A stretch of DNA of 64,000 bases from CAIQPS01 sp963721365. Its GTDB lineage: Bacteria; Actinomycetota; Thermoleophilia; RBG-16-64-13. Shown here piece after piece: positions 53,613 through 62,205 of the stretch; position 1 is the first letter of the stretch; each line of letters begins with the position of its first letter. The notes below the pieces were generated by a model, which did not search any database, had not been told where the DNA came from, and saw only the letters and a list, made by a program, of their open reading frames with translations. The translations under genes were made by a program, and so were the position numbers. Location: the NCBI GenBank assembly GCA_963721365.1, contig CAVRJE010000020.1, positions 1-64,000 on the forward strand. Direction: 5' to 3'.

Positions 53613-55669
53613 TGCCTACCTGGGACAACCCCCTCATCACCATCATCGGCGAGAAGTGCCGCATGTGCTACGCCTGCGTGCGGGAGTGCCCGGCCAAGGC
53701 CATCCAGGTGGTCGATGGGCAGGCGAGAGTCATCCAGCCGCGCTGCATCGGCTGCGGCAACTGCCTGCGGGTCTGCAGCCAGAACGCAAAACAGGTCCGG
53801 GACGATACGGCGCGTGCCTTTGGTCTGCTGGAGTCGGGGGAAAGGGTGGTCGCGACGGTCGCGCCGAGCTTCCCCGCCGAATTCACCGACATCCCCACCG
53901 GGACCCTCGTGGCGATGATCAGAGCGCTCGGCTTCGACTCGGTCCACGAGATCTCGGTCGGCGCCGATCTGGTCGCCCACGCGTATCGCAGACTCCTGGA
54001 GGACAACCCGGAGGCGCGGTATATCACCACTCCGTGCCCGGCGTCCGTTTCGTATGTGCGCAAGTACCACCCACGACTCATGCCCTATCTCGCCCCCATC
54101 GTGTCGCCCATGGTGGCCATGGCTCGGGTGCTCCGCCGTGATCTGGGCCCCAACATCAAAGTGGTCTTCATGGGCCCCTGCATCGCCAAGAAGCGGGCGT
54201 CGATCGATACCACCCATGGCGAGGTGGACGCCGTCCTCACCTTCGCCGAACTGAGGGACATGTTCAGCAGGCGGGGCGTCAGACCCCAAGACTTCGACGG
54301 AAACGACCGCTTCGATCCCCCGTATGGCGGACTCGGAGCAGTGTTCCCCATCTCGGGCGGCCTCTTGCAGACGGCAGGGCTCACCGAAGACCTGCTGACC
54401 GGAGAACTGGTCGTCGCCGAGGGGCGGGGCGAGTTCACCGATGCTATCAACGAGTTCGACCTCGCCCGTGCCGACACCCGGCTTCTCGACGTCCTCTCGT
54501 GCGTGGGGTGCTTCGCCGGCCCGGGAATGACCAGCGACGAGACGATGCTCCAGCGGCGCAGCCGCGTCAGCACCTACGCCCGCAACCGGCTGGCCGGCCT
54601 CACCGCCGAGGAGGAGGCCGACGTGGCGAGCGCGGCCGAACGGTATGCCGACCTCGATCTCACGCGCGAATACCTGGCCGACGCTCAGACGCTGGGCGAC
54701 AACGCCACGCCGGAAGAGCTGGACGAGATCCTGCACCGGATGGGCAAGTTCCGGGCCGAGGACCTGCTCAACTGCGGCGCCTGCGGCTACGACACCTGCA
54801 TCGACCACGCCCACGCCGTGTACGCCGGGCTGGCCGACTCCGACATGTGCCTCCCCCACACCATCGAACAATTGCAGTCTGCCTACCAGGAGCTGGAGGT
54901 ATCCCACAAGTCGCTCGAGGAGACGAAAGAGGCCCTGGAGCGCTCGGGCAAGCTCGCGAGCATGGGCCAGCTGGCCGCCGGCATCGCCCACGAGGTGAAT
55001 AACCCCCTGGGCACGCTGCTCCTGCACGCCAATCTGCTGCTCGAGGAGTGCGAGGGCGATTCCGAGATCAAGACCGACCTGGAGACCATCGTCGACCAAG
55101 CCAACCGCTGCAAGCGCATCATCTCGGGGTTGCTCAACTTCGCTCGGCAGAGCCGGGTGGTGCGGCAACCCACCAACGTCTCGGAGGTCGTCGACAAGGT
55201 CATCCGCACGGCCCCTACCGCCGACAACGTCACGGTGACCGTGCAGGACCGTCTCTCCGACCCGGTCGCGGAGATCGACGGCGATCAGATCGTACAGGTG
55301 CTCACTAATCTGTTCACCAACGCGCAGCAGGCCATGCCCAACGGAGGCACTATGACGATCGGGCTCAGCGACGATCCCGACACGGTGACCATCCGCGTTT
55401 CGGACACGGGCACGGGGATCCCCAAGGAACACATGACCCGCCTGTTCGACCCCTTTTTCACCACGAAGCAGGTGGGCATGGGCACCGGCCTCGGGCTGGC
55501 CGTCACCCACGGCATCGTCAAGATGCACCGGGGCCAGATCAACGTGGAGTCCAACATCGACCCGGCAGCCGGCCCGACCGGGACGACCTTCACCATCGAA
55601 CTGCCCCGGCGCGAAATGGGCACGCCGATCATGCCGGCGGTCGCCGGCATGATCGGCGCTTCCGCGTGA
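53612..55669 (+). CDS. [FeFe]-hydrogenase-domain sensor histidine kinase
   Basis: 685 residues, intact. Two 4Fe-4S motifs (CRMCYACVRECP, CIGCGNCLRVCS) lead into an H-cluster-like domain with modified motifs: L1 TTPCPAS, L2 MGPCIAKK, L3 SCVGCFAGPGM. A C-terminal Fe-S domain follows (NCGACGYDTCIDHAHAV), then a coiled coil (about 425-450), the dimerisation H-box GIAHEVNNPLG with His460, and a GHKL ATPase (LTNLFTNAQQAMP, VSDTGTGIPKEHM, GMGTGLGLAVTHGIV). No membrane helix. It probably senses H2, CO or redox state through the modified cluster and phosphorylates adjacent receivers. It resembles histidine-kinase-linked sensory (group C1-like) hydrogenases. Confidence 0.88.
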   Translation: MPTWDNPLITIIGEKCRMCYACVRECPAKAIQVVDGQARVIQPRCIGCGNCLRVCSQNAKQVRDDTARAFGLLESGERVVATVAPSFPAEFTDIPTGTLVAMIRALGFDSVHEISVGADLVAHAYRRLLEDNPEARYITTPCPASVSYVRKYHPRLMPYLAPIVSPMVAMARVLRRDLGPNIKVVFMGPCIAKKRASIDTTHGEVDAVLTFAELRDMFSRRGVRPQDFDGNDRFDPPYGGLGAVFPISGGLLQTAGLTEDLLTGELVVAEGRGEFTDAINEFDLARADTRLLDVLSCVGCFAGPGMTSDETMLQRRSRVSTYARNRLAGLTAEEEADVASAAERYADLDLTREYLADAQTLGDNATPEELDEILHRMGKFRAEDLLNCGACGYDTCIDHAHAVYAGLADSDMCLPHTIEQLQSAYQELEVSHKSLEETKEALERSGKLASMGQLAAGIAHEVNNPLGTLLLHANLLLEECEGDSEIKTDLETIVDQANRCKRIISGLLNFARQSRVVRQPTNVSEVVDKVIRTAPTADNVTVTVQDRLSDPVAEIDGDQIVQVLTNLFTNAQQAMPNGGTMTIGLSDDPDTVTIRVSDTGTGIPKEHMTRLFDPFFTTKQVGMGTGLGLAVTHGIVKMHRGQINVESNIDPAAGPTGTTFTIELPRREMGTPIMPAVAGMIGASA

Positions 55670-55700
55670 CCGGTGGCGGCCGCATGACTGGAGCATCGGC

Positions 55701-56870
55701 GTGAGCAACGACCAGCTGCTCAAGGTCGCCATGGTCGACGACGAGGAGCCGCTCTGCCTCGCCGTGGCGCGCATCCTCAACAAGTACAAGGTACGCGTGG
55801 ACGATGTAGGCGTCGATGTCGCCTACACCTGCACCCACTTCGGCAGCGGCGAGCAGTTCTTCGAAGAGATCGGCAAGGGAACGGAGTTCGACCTGCTGCT
55901 CGTGGACCTGAAGCTGCCGGGCATGAGCGGTCTGGACATCCTCGAGCTCCTGCGAGAGCAGGGACGCGGCATCCTGGCCATCATGATCACCGCCTATGCC
56001 ACCTTCGAGACCGCCGTGCAGGCGACCAAGCTGGGCGCCTACGACTTCCTTCCCAAGCCGTTCTCGCCCGAGGAGCTCAGGTACGCCGTCCGCAAAGCCA
56101 CCGACCAGCTGATCATCAGCCGGGAGGCGCGCAGGCTGGCCGAGGAGAAGCGGCAGGTGCGGTTCAACTTCATCTCCGTGCTCTCCCACGAGTTGAAGGC
56201 CCCCATCAATGCCATCGAGGGCTATCTCAAGATCCTTCAGACCGACGAGCCGGCGGAGCGGTTGCCCATGATCGAGCGGAGTCTGGTGCGGCTTGACGGC
56301 ATGAGAAAGCTGATCTTCGACCTCCTGGATCTGACCCGCATCGAATCGGGGCAGAAGCAGCGGCAGTTGGCCCAGGTGGACGTGCGCGCAGCCGCGAAGA
56401 CGGCCATCGAGACGTTCACGCCGGAAGCGGCCGCGCGCGACATCGGCATCACGCTGCGGGCGCCGGAGCCTGTCGAAATGGTCGCCGATCTGGGCGAGCT
56501 GGAGATCATCCTCAACAACCTGGTGTCGAACGCCGTCAAGTACAACAAGGACGGCGGCAGCGTCACGGTCGCGCTGGAGCGAAAGGGCGGCGGCGTCAAG
56601 ATCCAGGTGGCCGATACCGGCATCGGCATGACCCCGGAAGAGAGCGCCAAGTTGTTTACCGAGTTCATGCGCATCAAGAACGAGGAGACGTACAGGATCC
56701 TCGGCAGTGGCCTGGGATTGTCGACGGTGCGCAAGCTCGCCCAGCTCTACGGCGGCGATGCCGTGGTCAAGAGCGAGAAGGGCACGGGCAGCCTCTTCAC
56801 CGTCACCCTCCAGGACGCCGGTCCGGCGGCGCCTGCCGGGCCCGCGGCCGCTGGGGGCGCTGCCGACTGA
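55701..56870 (+). CDS. Receiver-histidine kinase hybrid
   Basis: 389 residues from GTG. It has an N-terminal receiver with Asp69 (LLLVDLKLPGMSGLDIL) and Lys119 (DFLPKPFSPEEL). A HisKA domain with His163 (FISVLSHELKAPINAIEGYL) follows. The GHKL ATPase has ILNNLVSNAVKYNKDGG, VADTGIGMTPEES and ILGSGLGLSTVRKL. It is soluble. A receiver placed before the kinase suggests it is switched by phosphotransfer from the hydrogenase-domain kinase upstream, making a relay. Confidence 0.88.
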   Translation: MSNDQLLKVAMVDDEEPLCLAVARILNKYKVRVDDVGVDVAYTCTHFGSGEQFFEEIGKGTEFDLLLVDLKLPGMSGLDILELLREQGRGILAIMITAYATFETAVQATKLGAYDFLPKPFSPEELRYAVRKATDQLIISREARRLAEEKRQVRFNFISVLSHELKAPINAIEGYLKILQTDEPAERLPMIERSLVRLDGMRKLIFDLLDLTRIESGQKQRQLAQVDVRAAAKTAIETFTPEAAARDIGITLRAPEPVEMVADLGELEIILNNLVSNAVKYNKDGGSVTVALERKGGGVKIQVADTGIGMTPEESAKLFTEFMRIKNEETYRILGSGLGLSTVRKLAQLYGGDAVVKSEKGTGSLFTVTLQDAGPAAPAGPAAAGGAAD

Positions 56871-56954
56871 ACGCGCGGCGCGGCGGGGTGGCGGAACTGC
56901 CAAAGCGGGGCTCCAAGGCCGGCTGCGTCCCGCCCAAGACCTTGCGCGCTGAGA

Positions 56955-56988
56955 TATAATTCACAGCACTCGGCGGACGCCCGCCGAG
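56955..56988 (+). promoter_or_regulatory. -10 box TATAAT and leader hairpin before the second hydrogenase set
   Basis: A perfect TATAAT (56955-56960) has no good -35 partner. It is followed by a CTCGGCGG/CCGCCGAG stem at about 56969-56988, and the next gene starts at 57041. It probably starts a separate transcript for the response regulator and second HydCBA set. The Rex-like site seen at 42184 does not recur here. Confidence 0.5.
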
Positions 56989-57040
56989 GGTCCGGGGGGG
57001 CCGGATCTTCCACCAGTAGTCTATCTAGCGAGGGAGAGCC

Positions 57041-57424
57041 GTGGCCAAGATACTGATAGTGGACGACGATCCGGACATGGTAGAAGCCGGTCGTTACGTG
57101 CTGGAACGGGAGGGGCACGCCGTCACCAGCGCCTCCAACGTCGAGACCGGACTGAAGGCCCTTGACGAGGGGACTCCCGATCTCCTCATCCTAGATGTGA
57201 TGATGGAGGAGGCGGACGACGGTCTCGTCTTTGCCCGCACGGTGCGCCGTAGGGGCCTCACCATCCCCATCCTCATGCTCACCAGCGTCAACCGGGCGAT
57301 GGGCCTCAACATCGGAAAAGACGCGGAGATGGTCCCGGTCGACGAGTTCGTGGAGAAGCCGGTGGACCCGGGCGTGCTCCTGGCGAAGGTCAAGAACCTG
57401 CTAGCGACCGCGAAAGGGGCGTGA
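57041..57424 (+). CDS. Response regulator, receiver domain only
   Basis: 127 residues. Acidic pocket ILIVDDDPDM, phosphoacceptor Asp52 (LLILDVMMEEADDG), Lys106 (VEKPVDP). The layout DGLVFARTVRRRG and TSVNRAMGLNIG resembles the receiver at 53133-53612 (SSAMGLDF), so the two are paralogues. No output domain. The stop overlaps the start of the second hydC (TGATG), so it is translated with the hydrogenase. Confidence 0.88.
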   Translation: MAKILIVDDDPDMVEAGRYVLEREGHAVTSASNVETGLKALDEGTPDLLILDVMMEEADDGLVFARTVRRRGLTIPILMLTSVNRAMGLNIGKDAEMVPVDEFVEKPVDPGVLLAKVKNLLATAKGA

Positions 57425-57974
57425 TGCGGGTGATCGACTACGAACAGCTCCGCGAGGAAGTCATGGAGGTCGCGGCGCTGACCAACTACAACCGCGCGTC
57501 CCTGATCCCCGTGCTCCGCACAGTCAAGGACAAATACCGGGGCGTCGACAGCGAGGCCATGCAGATCATCGCCGATGTGCTCGGGTGCCATCCGGTGGAG
57601 GTCAATGCGGTCGCCACCTTCTACACCTACCTGAACCCAGAGACCGAGGGGCGCTTCATATTCCGGTTGTGCCGCACCTACTCGTGCGAGCTGGCCGGCA
57701 AGGAAGAGATCGCCCGGCAGCTCGCCCGCGACCTGGGTGTCGACTTCGGCGAGACCTCGGCCGATGGCGCCTTCAGCCTGGAGTGGGCCAACTGCATGGG
57801 CATGTGCGATCAGGGCCCGGCCATGCTGGTGAACGAGGACGTCTACACGAAACTCACTCCCAACAGGGTCCACACGATCGTCCAGGACTACAAGAACCGG
57901 CCCGAGGCAAGCGCACCGGAGTCGGCCGCGCTGCGCCGATACTCGGCGAGGCGGCAGTGGAGTGTGGGGCATGA
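57424..57974 (+). CDS. hydC: HydC-like NuoE 2Fe-2S subunit (set 2)
   Basis: About 183 residues. 2Fe-2S ligands are Cys83 and Cys88 (RLCRTYSCEL) and Cys124 and Cys128 (ANCMGMCDQGP). The body (LIPVLRTVKDKYRGVDSEAM, HPVEVNAVATFYTYLNPETE) is typical. As written the frame runs on past the next start; a one-base shift near 57945 would give the ending GEAAVECGA and an ATGA overlap with the next gene, which is the expected arrangement. Confidence 0.85.
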
Positions 57975-59161
57975 CCATCGATACCACCATCAAGACCCAG
58001 GGCAACCAGCTCACGTTCTCCACGATCGCGGTGGGCGACGGCCTGAGCAAAGCGCTCGCGATGTCCCGCGTCGACGTCATCGACATGATCCGGGACTCCA
58101 AGCTGAAGGGCCGGGGCGGGGCAGGCTTCCCCACCGGCATCAAATGGAACTTCGCCGCGGCCGAAAAGCGGATGCCCAAGTACATCATGTGCAACGCCGA
58201 CGAGGGCGAGCCGGGCACCTTCAAGGACCGGCTCATCCTGAGCGAGCACGCGGACCTCGTCATGGAGGGCATGACTATCGCGGGTCGCGCCATCGGCGCC
58301 TCTCTGGCGCTCATCTACCTTCGCGCCGAGTACGGGTATCTGCGCTCCCACCTCGAATCCGTCATCAAAGAGCGCAGGGAAGCAGGTCTTCTCGGCCGGG
58401 ACATCGGGGGTGTTGAAGGCTTCAACTTCAACATCATGGTCGCCATGGGCGCCGGCGCGTATGTCTGCGGCGAAGAGACAGCTCTCATCGAGTCGCTCGA
58501 GGGGTTCCGGGGAGAACCTCGTAACCGTCCCCCGTTCCCCGTGGTGTCGGGCTTTCTGAACCGGCCGTCGGTGATCAACAACGTCGAGACCCTCGCCTGG
58601 GTGCCCTGCATCCTTGCCAAAGGGGTCGACTGGTTCAAGAGCATAGGCACCGACGTCTCCACCGGCCACAAGCTGTTCAGCGTGTCCGGCGACTGCGAGA
58701 AGCCCGGCGTGTACGAGTTCCCCTTTGGGATCACGGTGGCCGAGTTGCTCAAGGAAGTGGGCGGCAGCGAAGCGAAGGCCGTCCAGATCGGCGGGGCCTC
58801 GGGCCGCTGCGTCCCGAAGAAGGACTTCGAGCGCCGGCTGGCCTTCGAAGACATCCCCACCGGCGGATCGATCATCGTGATCGGTCCCGGGCGCGACATG
58901 CTCAGCCTCGCCCACAATCTGATGGACTTCTTCGTGGACGAATCATGCGGGCAGTGCACGCCATGCCGCGTGGGCAACGCCAAGTTGCTCGAAGGCGTGG
59001 AGATGCTCCAAGAGGGAAGCTGCTCGGACGAGTATTTGGACGAGCTCAAGGGGCTCGCCAACACCATGCAGGTAGCCTCCAAGTGCGGCCTGGGTCAATC
59101 CAGTCCGGTGGCGTTGCTTTCCATCCTCGAGCATTTTGGAGACGAGATCCATGGCCGATAA
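57971..59161 (+). CDS. hydB: HydB-like NuoF subunit (set 2), short form
   Basis: 396 residues, intact. FMN/NADH motifs are GRGGAGFPTGIKW and CNADEGEPGTFKD; the 4Fe-4S site is ESCGQCTPCRVGNAKLL with the fourth Cys in SKCGLGQSSP. It lacks both the N-terminal thioredoxin-like domain and any C-terminal ferredoxin or GltD module, unlike set 1. It oxidises or reduces NAD(H) and passes electrons to HydA. A GTG nine bases upstream is an alternative start. Confidence 0.9.
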   Translation: MTIDTTIKTQGNQLTFSTIAVGDGLSKALAMSRVDVIDMIRDSKLKGRGGAGFPTGIKWNFAAAEKRMPKYIMCNADEGEPGTFKDRLILSEHADLVMEGMTIAGRAIGASLALIYLRAEYGYLRSHLESVIKERREAGLLGRDIGGVEGFNFNIMVAMGAGAYVCGEETALIESLEGFRGEPRNRPPFPVVSGFLNRPSVINNVETLAWVPCILAKGVDWFKSIGTDVSTGHKLFSVSGDCEKPGVYEFPFGITVAELLKEVGGSEAKAVQIGGASGRCVPKKDFERRLAFEDIPTGGSIIVIGPGRDMLSLAHNLMDFFVDESCGQCTPCRVGNAKLLEGVEMLQEGSCSDEYLDELKGLANTMQVASKCGLGQSSPVALLSILEHFGDEIHGR

Positions 59162-61076
59162 CACCTGTCTACCAAGGCGGCGTGCCCCGCTCAGCCAGCT
59201 CTTCCAGCCCGATCTCTCGCCCGAAGGGTCGGCTTCGTCCCTCGGCGCAACCGTCCCGGTGACCATCGACGGCATCGAGACCAAAGTGCCGCTTGGCAGC
59301 ACCATCCTGCAAGCCGCCAAGAGCATCGGGGTCCGCATCCCGACTCTCTGCTATCACCCCGACCTCGAAGTGGCAGGGATCTGCCGCATCTGCGTGGTCG
59401 AAGTGGAAGGACAGAGGACCCTGCAGGCGGCCTGCGCGTACCCCATCACCGAGCCCATCAGGATCAAGACCTACTCGAAAGCGGTGCGCATCGCCCGCAG
59501 GCACGTCCTCGACCTGCTACTCAGCGAGCATTGCGGCGACTGCTACTCCTGCATCAGGAACGGCATCTGCGAGCTCCAGCAGCTTGCGGAGGAGTACGGG
59601 GTCGACAGCTTCCGCTTCGGCCACGTCGAGATCCCGGTGGCCGTTGACGACTCGAGCTACTCGATCGTGCGCGACATGAACAAGTGCATCCGCTGCCGCC
59701 GTTGCGTCCGCACCTGCATCGACATGCAGGAAGTGGGTGTGCTCGAGGCGGTGAACCGCTCGAACAAGGTGGAGATCTCCACCTTCTTGCACAAGCCCCT
59801 GGCCGATGTGATCTGCATCAACTGCGGGCAGTGCATCAACCGGTGTCCCACCGCCGCGCTCTACGCCAATCCGGCACTCGATCAGGTATGGAAAGCGCTG
59901 GACGACCCAACCAAGCACGTAGTCATTCAGACCGCTCCATCGCCAAGGGCCGCCATCGGCGAGGCGTTCGGCCTCGAGCCCGGGACTTCGGTCACCTACG
60001 AGATGAACACGGCGCTCCGGCGGATGGGCTTCGACCACGTGTTCGACACCAACTTCACCGCCGACCTCACGATCATCGAGGAAGGCACCGAGCTCATCAT
60101 CCGGCTCTATAAAGCTCTGGTCGAGGGTGATAAGAGCGTCGCGTTGCCTCAGCTCACCAGTTGCTCGCCGGGATGGGTCAAGTACTGCGAGCACTTCTAC
60201 CCGGAGTTCATCCCCAACCTCTCCAGCGCCAAGAGCCCGCAACAGATGTTCGGCGCTCTTATCAAGACCTTCTACGCCGACAAGCTGGGCCTCGACCCGG
60301 CCAACGTCGTCAGCGTGGCCCTCATGCCGTGCTCGGCCAAGAAGTTCGAGTGCAACCGCCCGGAGATGAACGCGAGCGGCTACCAGGACGTCGACTTCGG
60401 ACTCACGACTCGTGAGCTCGGCAAGATGTTCCACCAGGCGGGGCTCGACGTGCCCAGCATGCCCAAGTCCGACTTCGACGATCCCTTCGGCGGGGCTACC
60501 GGCTCGGGACTGATTTTTGGCGCCACCGGCGGTGTGATGGAATCTGCCCTGCGGACGGTTCTCGAACTGGTGACCGGGCGCAAACTGGAGACCATCTACG
60601 AGCACGGCGACATCTTGCCGGTCCGCGGCTTCGAAGGCGTCCGCTACGCCGAGCTGACCATCGACCAGGTCGGTCCCGTACCGGACATCTTGAAGCATCT
60701 CGTCCCCAGTTGGGACTGGCTCAGGGGAGCGACGCTCAAGGTGGCGATCGCCCACGGCACGACCAATGCCAAGAAGGTCATGGAGGACATCAAGCACGGC
60801 GGCAAGTTCAGCGAGTGCCACTTCATCGAGTTCATGGCCTGCCCAGGCGGTTGCCTCGGCGGCGGCGGCCAGCCCATCCCGACGAACAAGGACATCCGGG
60901 CGGCTCGGGCCAAGGCCATCTACACCGAGGACCACGAGTTGGACGTGCGGAAGTCGTACGAGAACCCGGCGGTCCTCCGGGTCTACGGGGAATTCCTCAC
61001 AGACGGACCGTGCGGCCATAAGAGCCATGAACTGCTGCACACGCACTACGTGGACCGTGGCAAGCACATCGAGTAG
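59151..61076 (+). CDS. hydA: HydA: catalytic [FeFe] hydrogenase subunit (set 2)
   Basis: 641 residues. The ATG follows GGAGA and overlaps the NuoF stop by 11 bases. A 35-residue N-terminal extension precedes the 2Fe-2S domain (Cys67, 78, 81, 95). The His-Cys3 site is SEHCGDCYSCIRNGIC, and two 4Fe-4S motifs follow (CIRCRRCVRTC, CINCGQCINRC). The H-cluster domain has L1 TSCSPGW, L2 MPCSAKKFE and L3 ACPGGCLGGGGQP. It is close to set 1 but clearly diverged, so the two hydrogenases may differ in partner or expression. Confidence 0.95.
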   Translation: MADNTCLPRRRAPLSQLFQPDLSPEGSASSLGATVPVTIDGIETKVPLGSTILQAAKSIGVRIPTLCYHPDLEVAGICRICVVEVEGQRTLQAACAYPITEPIRIKTYSKAVRIARRHVLDLLLSEHCGDCYSCIRNGICELQQLAEEYGVDSFRFGHVEIPVAVDDSSYSIVRDMNKCIRCRRCVRTCIDMQEVGVLEAVNRSNKVEISTFLHKPLADVICINCGQCINRCPTAALYANPALDQVWKALDDPTKHVVIQTAPSPRAAIGEAFGLEPGTSVTYEMNTALRRMGFDHVFDTNFTADLTIIEEGTELIIRLYKALVEGDKSVALPQLTSCSPGWVKYCEHFYPEFIPNLSSAKSPQQMFGALIKTFYADKLGLDPANVVSVALMPCSAKKFECNRPEMNASGYQDVDFGLTTRELGKMFHQAGLDVPSMPKSDFDDPFGGATGSGLIFGATGGVMESALRTVLELVTGRKLETIYEHGDILPVRGFEGVRYAELTIDQVGPVPDILKHLVPSWDWLRGATLKVAIAHGTTNAKKVMEDIKHGGKFSECHFIEFMACPGGCLGGGGQPIPTNKDIRAARAKAIYTEDHELDVRKSYENPAVLRVYGEFLTDGPCGHKSHELLHTHYVDRGKHIE

Positions 61077-61100
61077 GAAGAGCTGACACCACCTGCAGAC

Positions 61101-61128
61101 AAGAAGCCCCGCGAAAGCGGGGCTTCTT
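61101..61128. terminator. Bidirectional terminator with GAAA tetraloop
   Basis: A 12-bp stem (61101-61112 with 61117-61128) closed by a GAAA loop lies between the convergent hydA set 2 and hypE. Confidence 0.9.
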
Positions 61129-61134
61129 GCGGTA

Positions 61135-62199
61135 TCAGCAGATGCGCGGCAGCGTTTCCCCCGGAGGCACGTCGATGATCCTCTCGCCGCCTATCCTGGT
61201 AGCGAGCAGTGCCTTGCCCGCCGCCTCCGCCGTCACTTCCCCGATGACGGCGGCCGCACGCCCAAGGGGATGCGCCCTCAGTGTCGCCAGCACACCCGGG
61301 GCATCGCCGGCAGGGCAGAAGAGGACCAACTTGCCTTCGTTGGCCACGGCCATGGCTTCGAACCCGAGCAGTTCACAGGCTCCCCGCACCGAGGCGCGGA
61401 TCGGCAACCGGGTCTCCCTGATCAGCATCCCCAGACCGCTCGCTTCGGCGAGCTCGCACAAGGCACCGGCCAGCCCCCCTCGGGTGAGATCGCGCATCGC
61501 GTGTATCTCCGCTCCCGCCGAGAGAACAGTGCTCACCAGGTCCCAGAGAGGGGCACAGTCGCTCGCCAGTTCCGGCGAAAAAGAGATCCCCGAACGCCGG
61601 GCCATGATCGCCATCCCGTGGTCGCCGAGGAATCCGTTGACTAGGATGGCGTCGCCCGGCCGGATCATATGGGGGCCAAGAGACGTTTGCACCACGACGC
61701 GTCCAATGCCGGCGGTGTTGATATAGAGACCGTCGCAGCGCCCCTTTTCCACCACTTTGGTGTCGCCGGTCACCACCTGGATGCCCGCCTGCGCCGCAGC
61801 CGATCCGATCGATCGGATCACTGTCTCGAGATCCGCGATCGGCAACCCTTCCTCCAGCACCAGCCCGAGACTCATCCACAACGGTTCGGCGCCTTTGACC
61901 GCCAGGTCGTTGACCGTCCCGCAGACACAGAGCTTTCCGATGTCCCCACCCGGGAAGAACAGCGGCGAGACCACGTAGCTGTCGGTGGTGAAGGCCAGAT
62001 CTCCGCCGTCGGTCTTGAGGACGGCGGCGTCGTCCAGGGGGTGAAGAAGCGGATTGTCGAGTACCGGCAGGATCACCGACTCGATGAGCTCCCTGGTGAG
62101 GAGGCCGCCCCCGCCGTGCGCGAGGAGAATCCTGTCGGACCGGATGCGACCCGAGGTCACGACGCCCGCCTTGTGCCATATCGCCAGAAGGCCGCACAC
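61135..62199 (-). CDS. hypE: HypE: carbamoyl dehydratase, NiFe hydrogenase maturation
   Basis: 354 residues. Conserved blocks are ILLAHGGGGLLTRELIESVI, DDAAVLKTDGGDLAFTTDSY, GDIGKLCVCGTVNDLAVKGA and MRDLTRGGLAGALCELAEAS. It ends in the essential PRIC with the C-terminal Cys that carries the thiocarbamate, later dehydrated to the cyanide ligand of [NiFe] hydrogenase. It works with HypF and hands cyanide to HypCD. Confidence 0.95.
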   Translation of the reverse strand: MCGLLAIWHKAGVVTSGRIRSDRILLAHGGGGLLTRELIESVILPVLDNPLLHPLDDAAVLKTDGGDLAFTTDSYVVSPLFFPGGDIGKLCVCGTVNDLAVKGAEPLWMSLGLVLEEGLPIADLETVIRSIGSAAAQAGIQVVTGDTKVVEKGRCDGLYINTAGIGRVVVQTSLGPHMIRPGDAILVNGFLGDHGMAIMARRSGISFSPELASDCAPLWDLVSTVLSAGAEIHAMRDLTRGGLAGALCELAEASGLGMLIRETRLPIRASVRGACELLGFEAMAVANEGKLVLFCPAGDAPGVLATLRAHPLGRAAAVIGEVTAEAAGKALLATRIGGERIIDVPPGETLPRIC

Positions 62200-62205
62200 G
62201 CCCCC

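Noticed and set aside
53222..55789. 855-codon minus-strand frame opposite the hydrogenase-domain kinase
   Set aside because: Mirror of the real gene; composition (His, Asp, Arg rich) typical of antisense frames, no motif.
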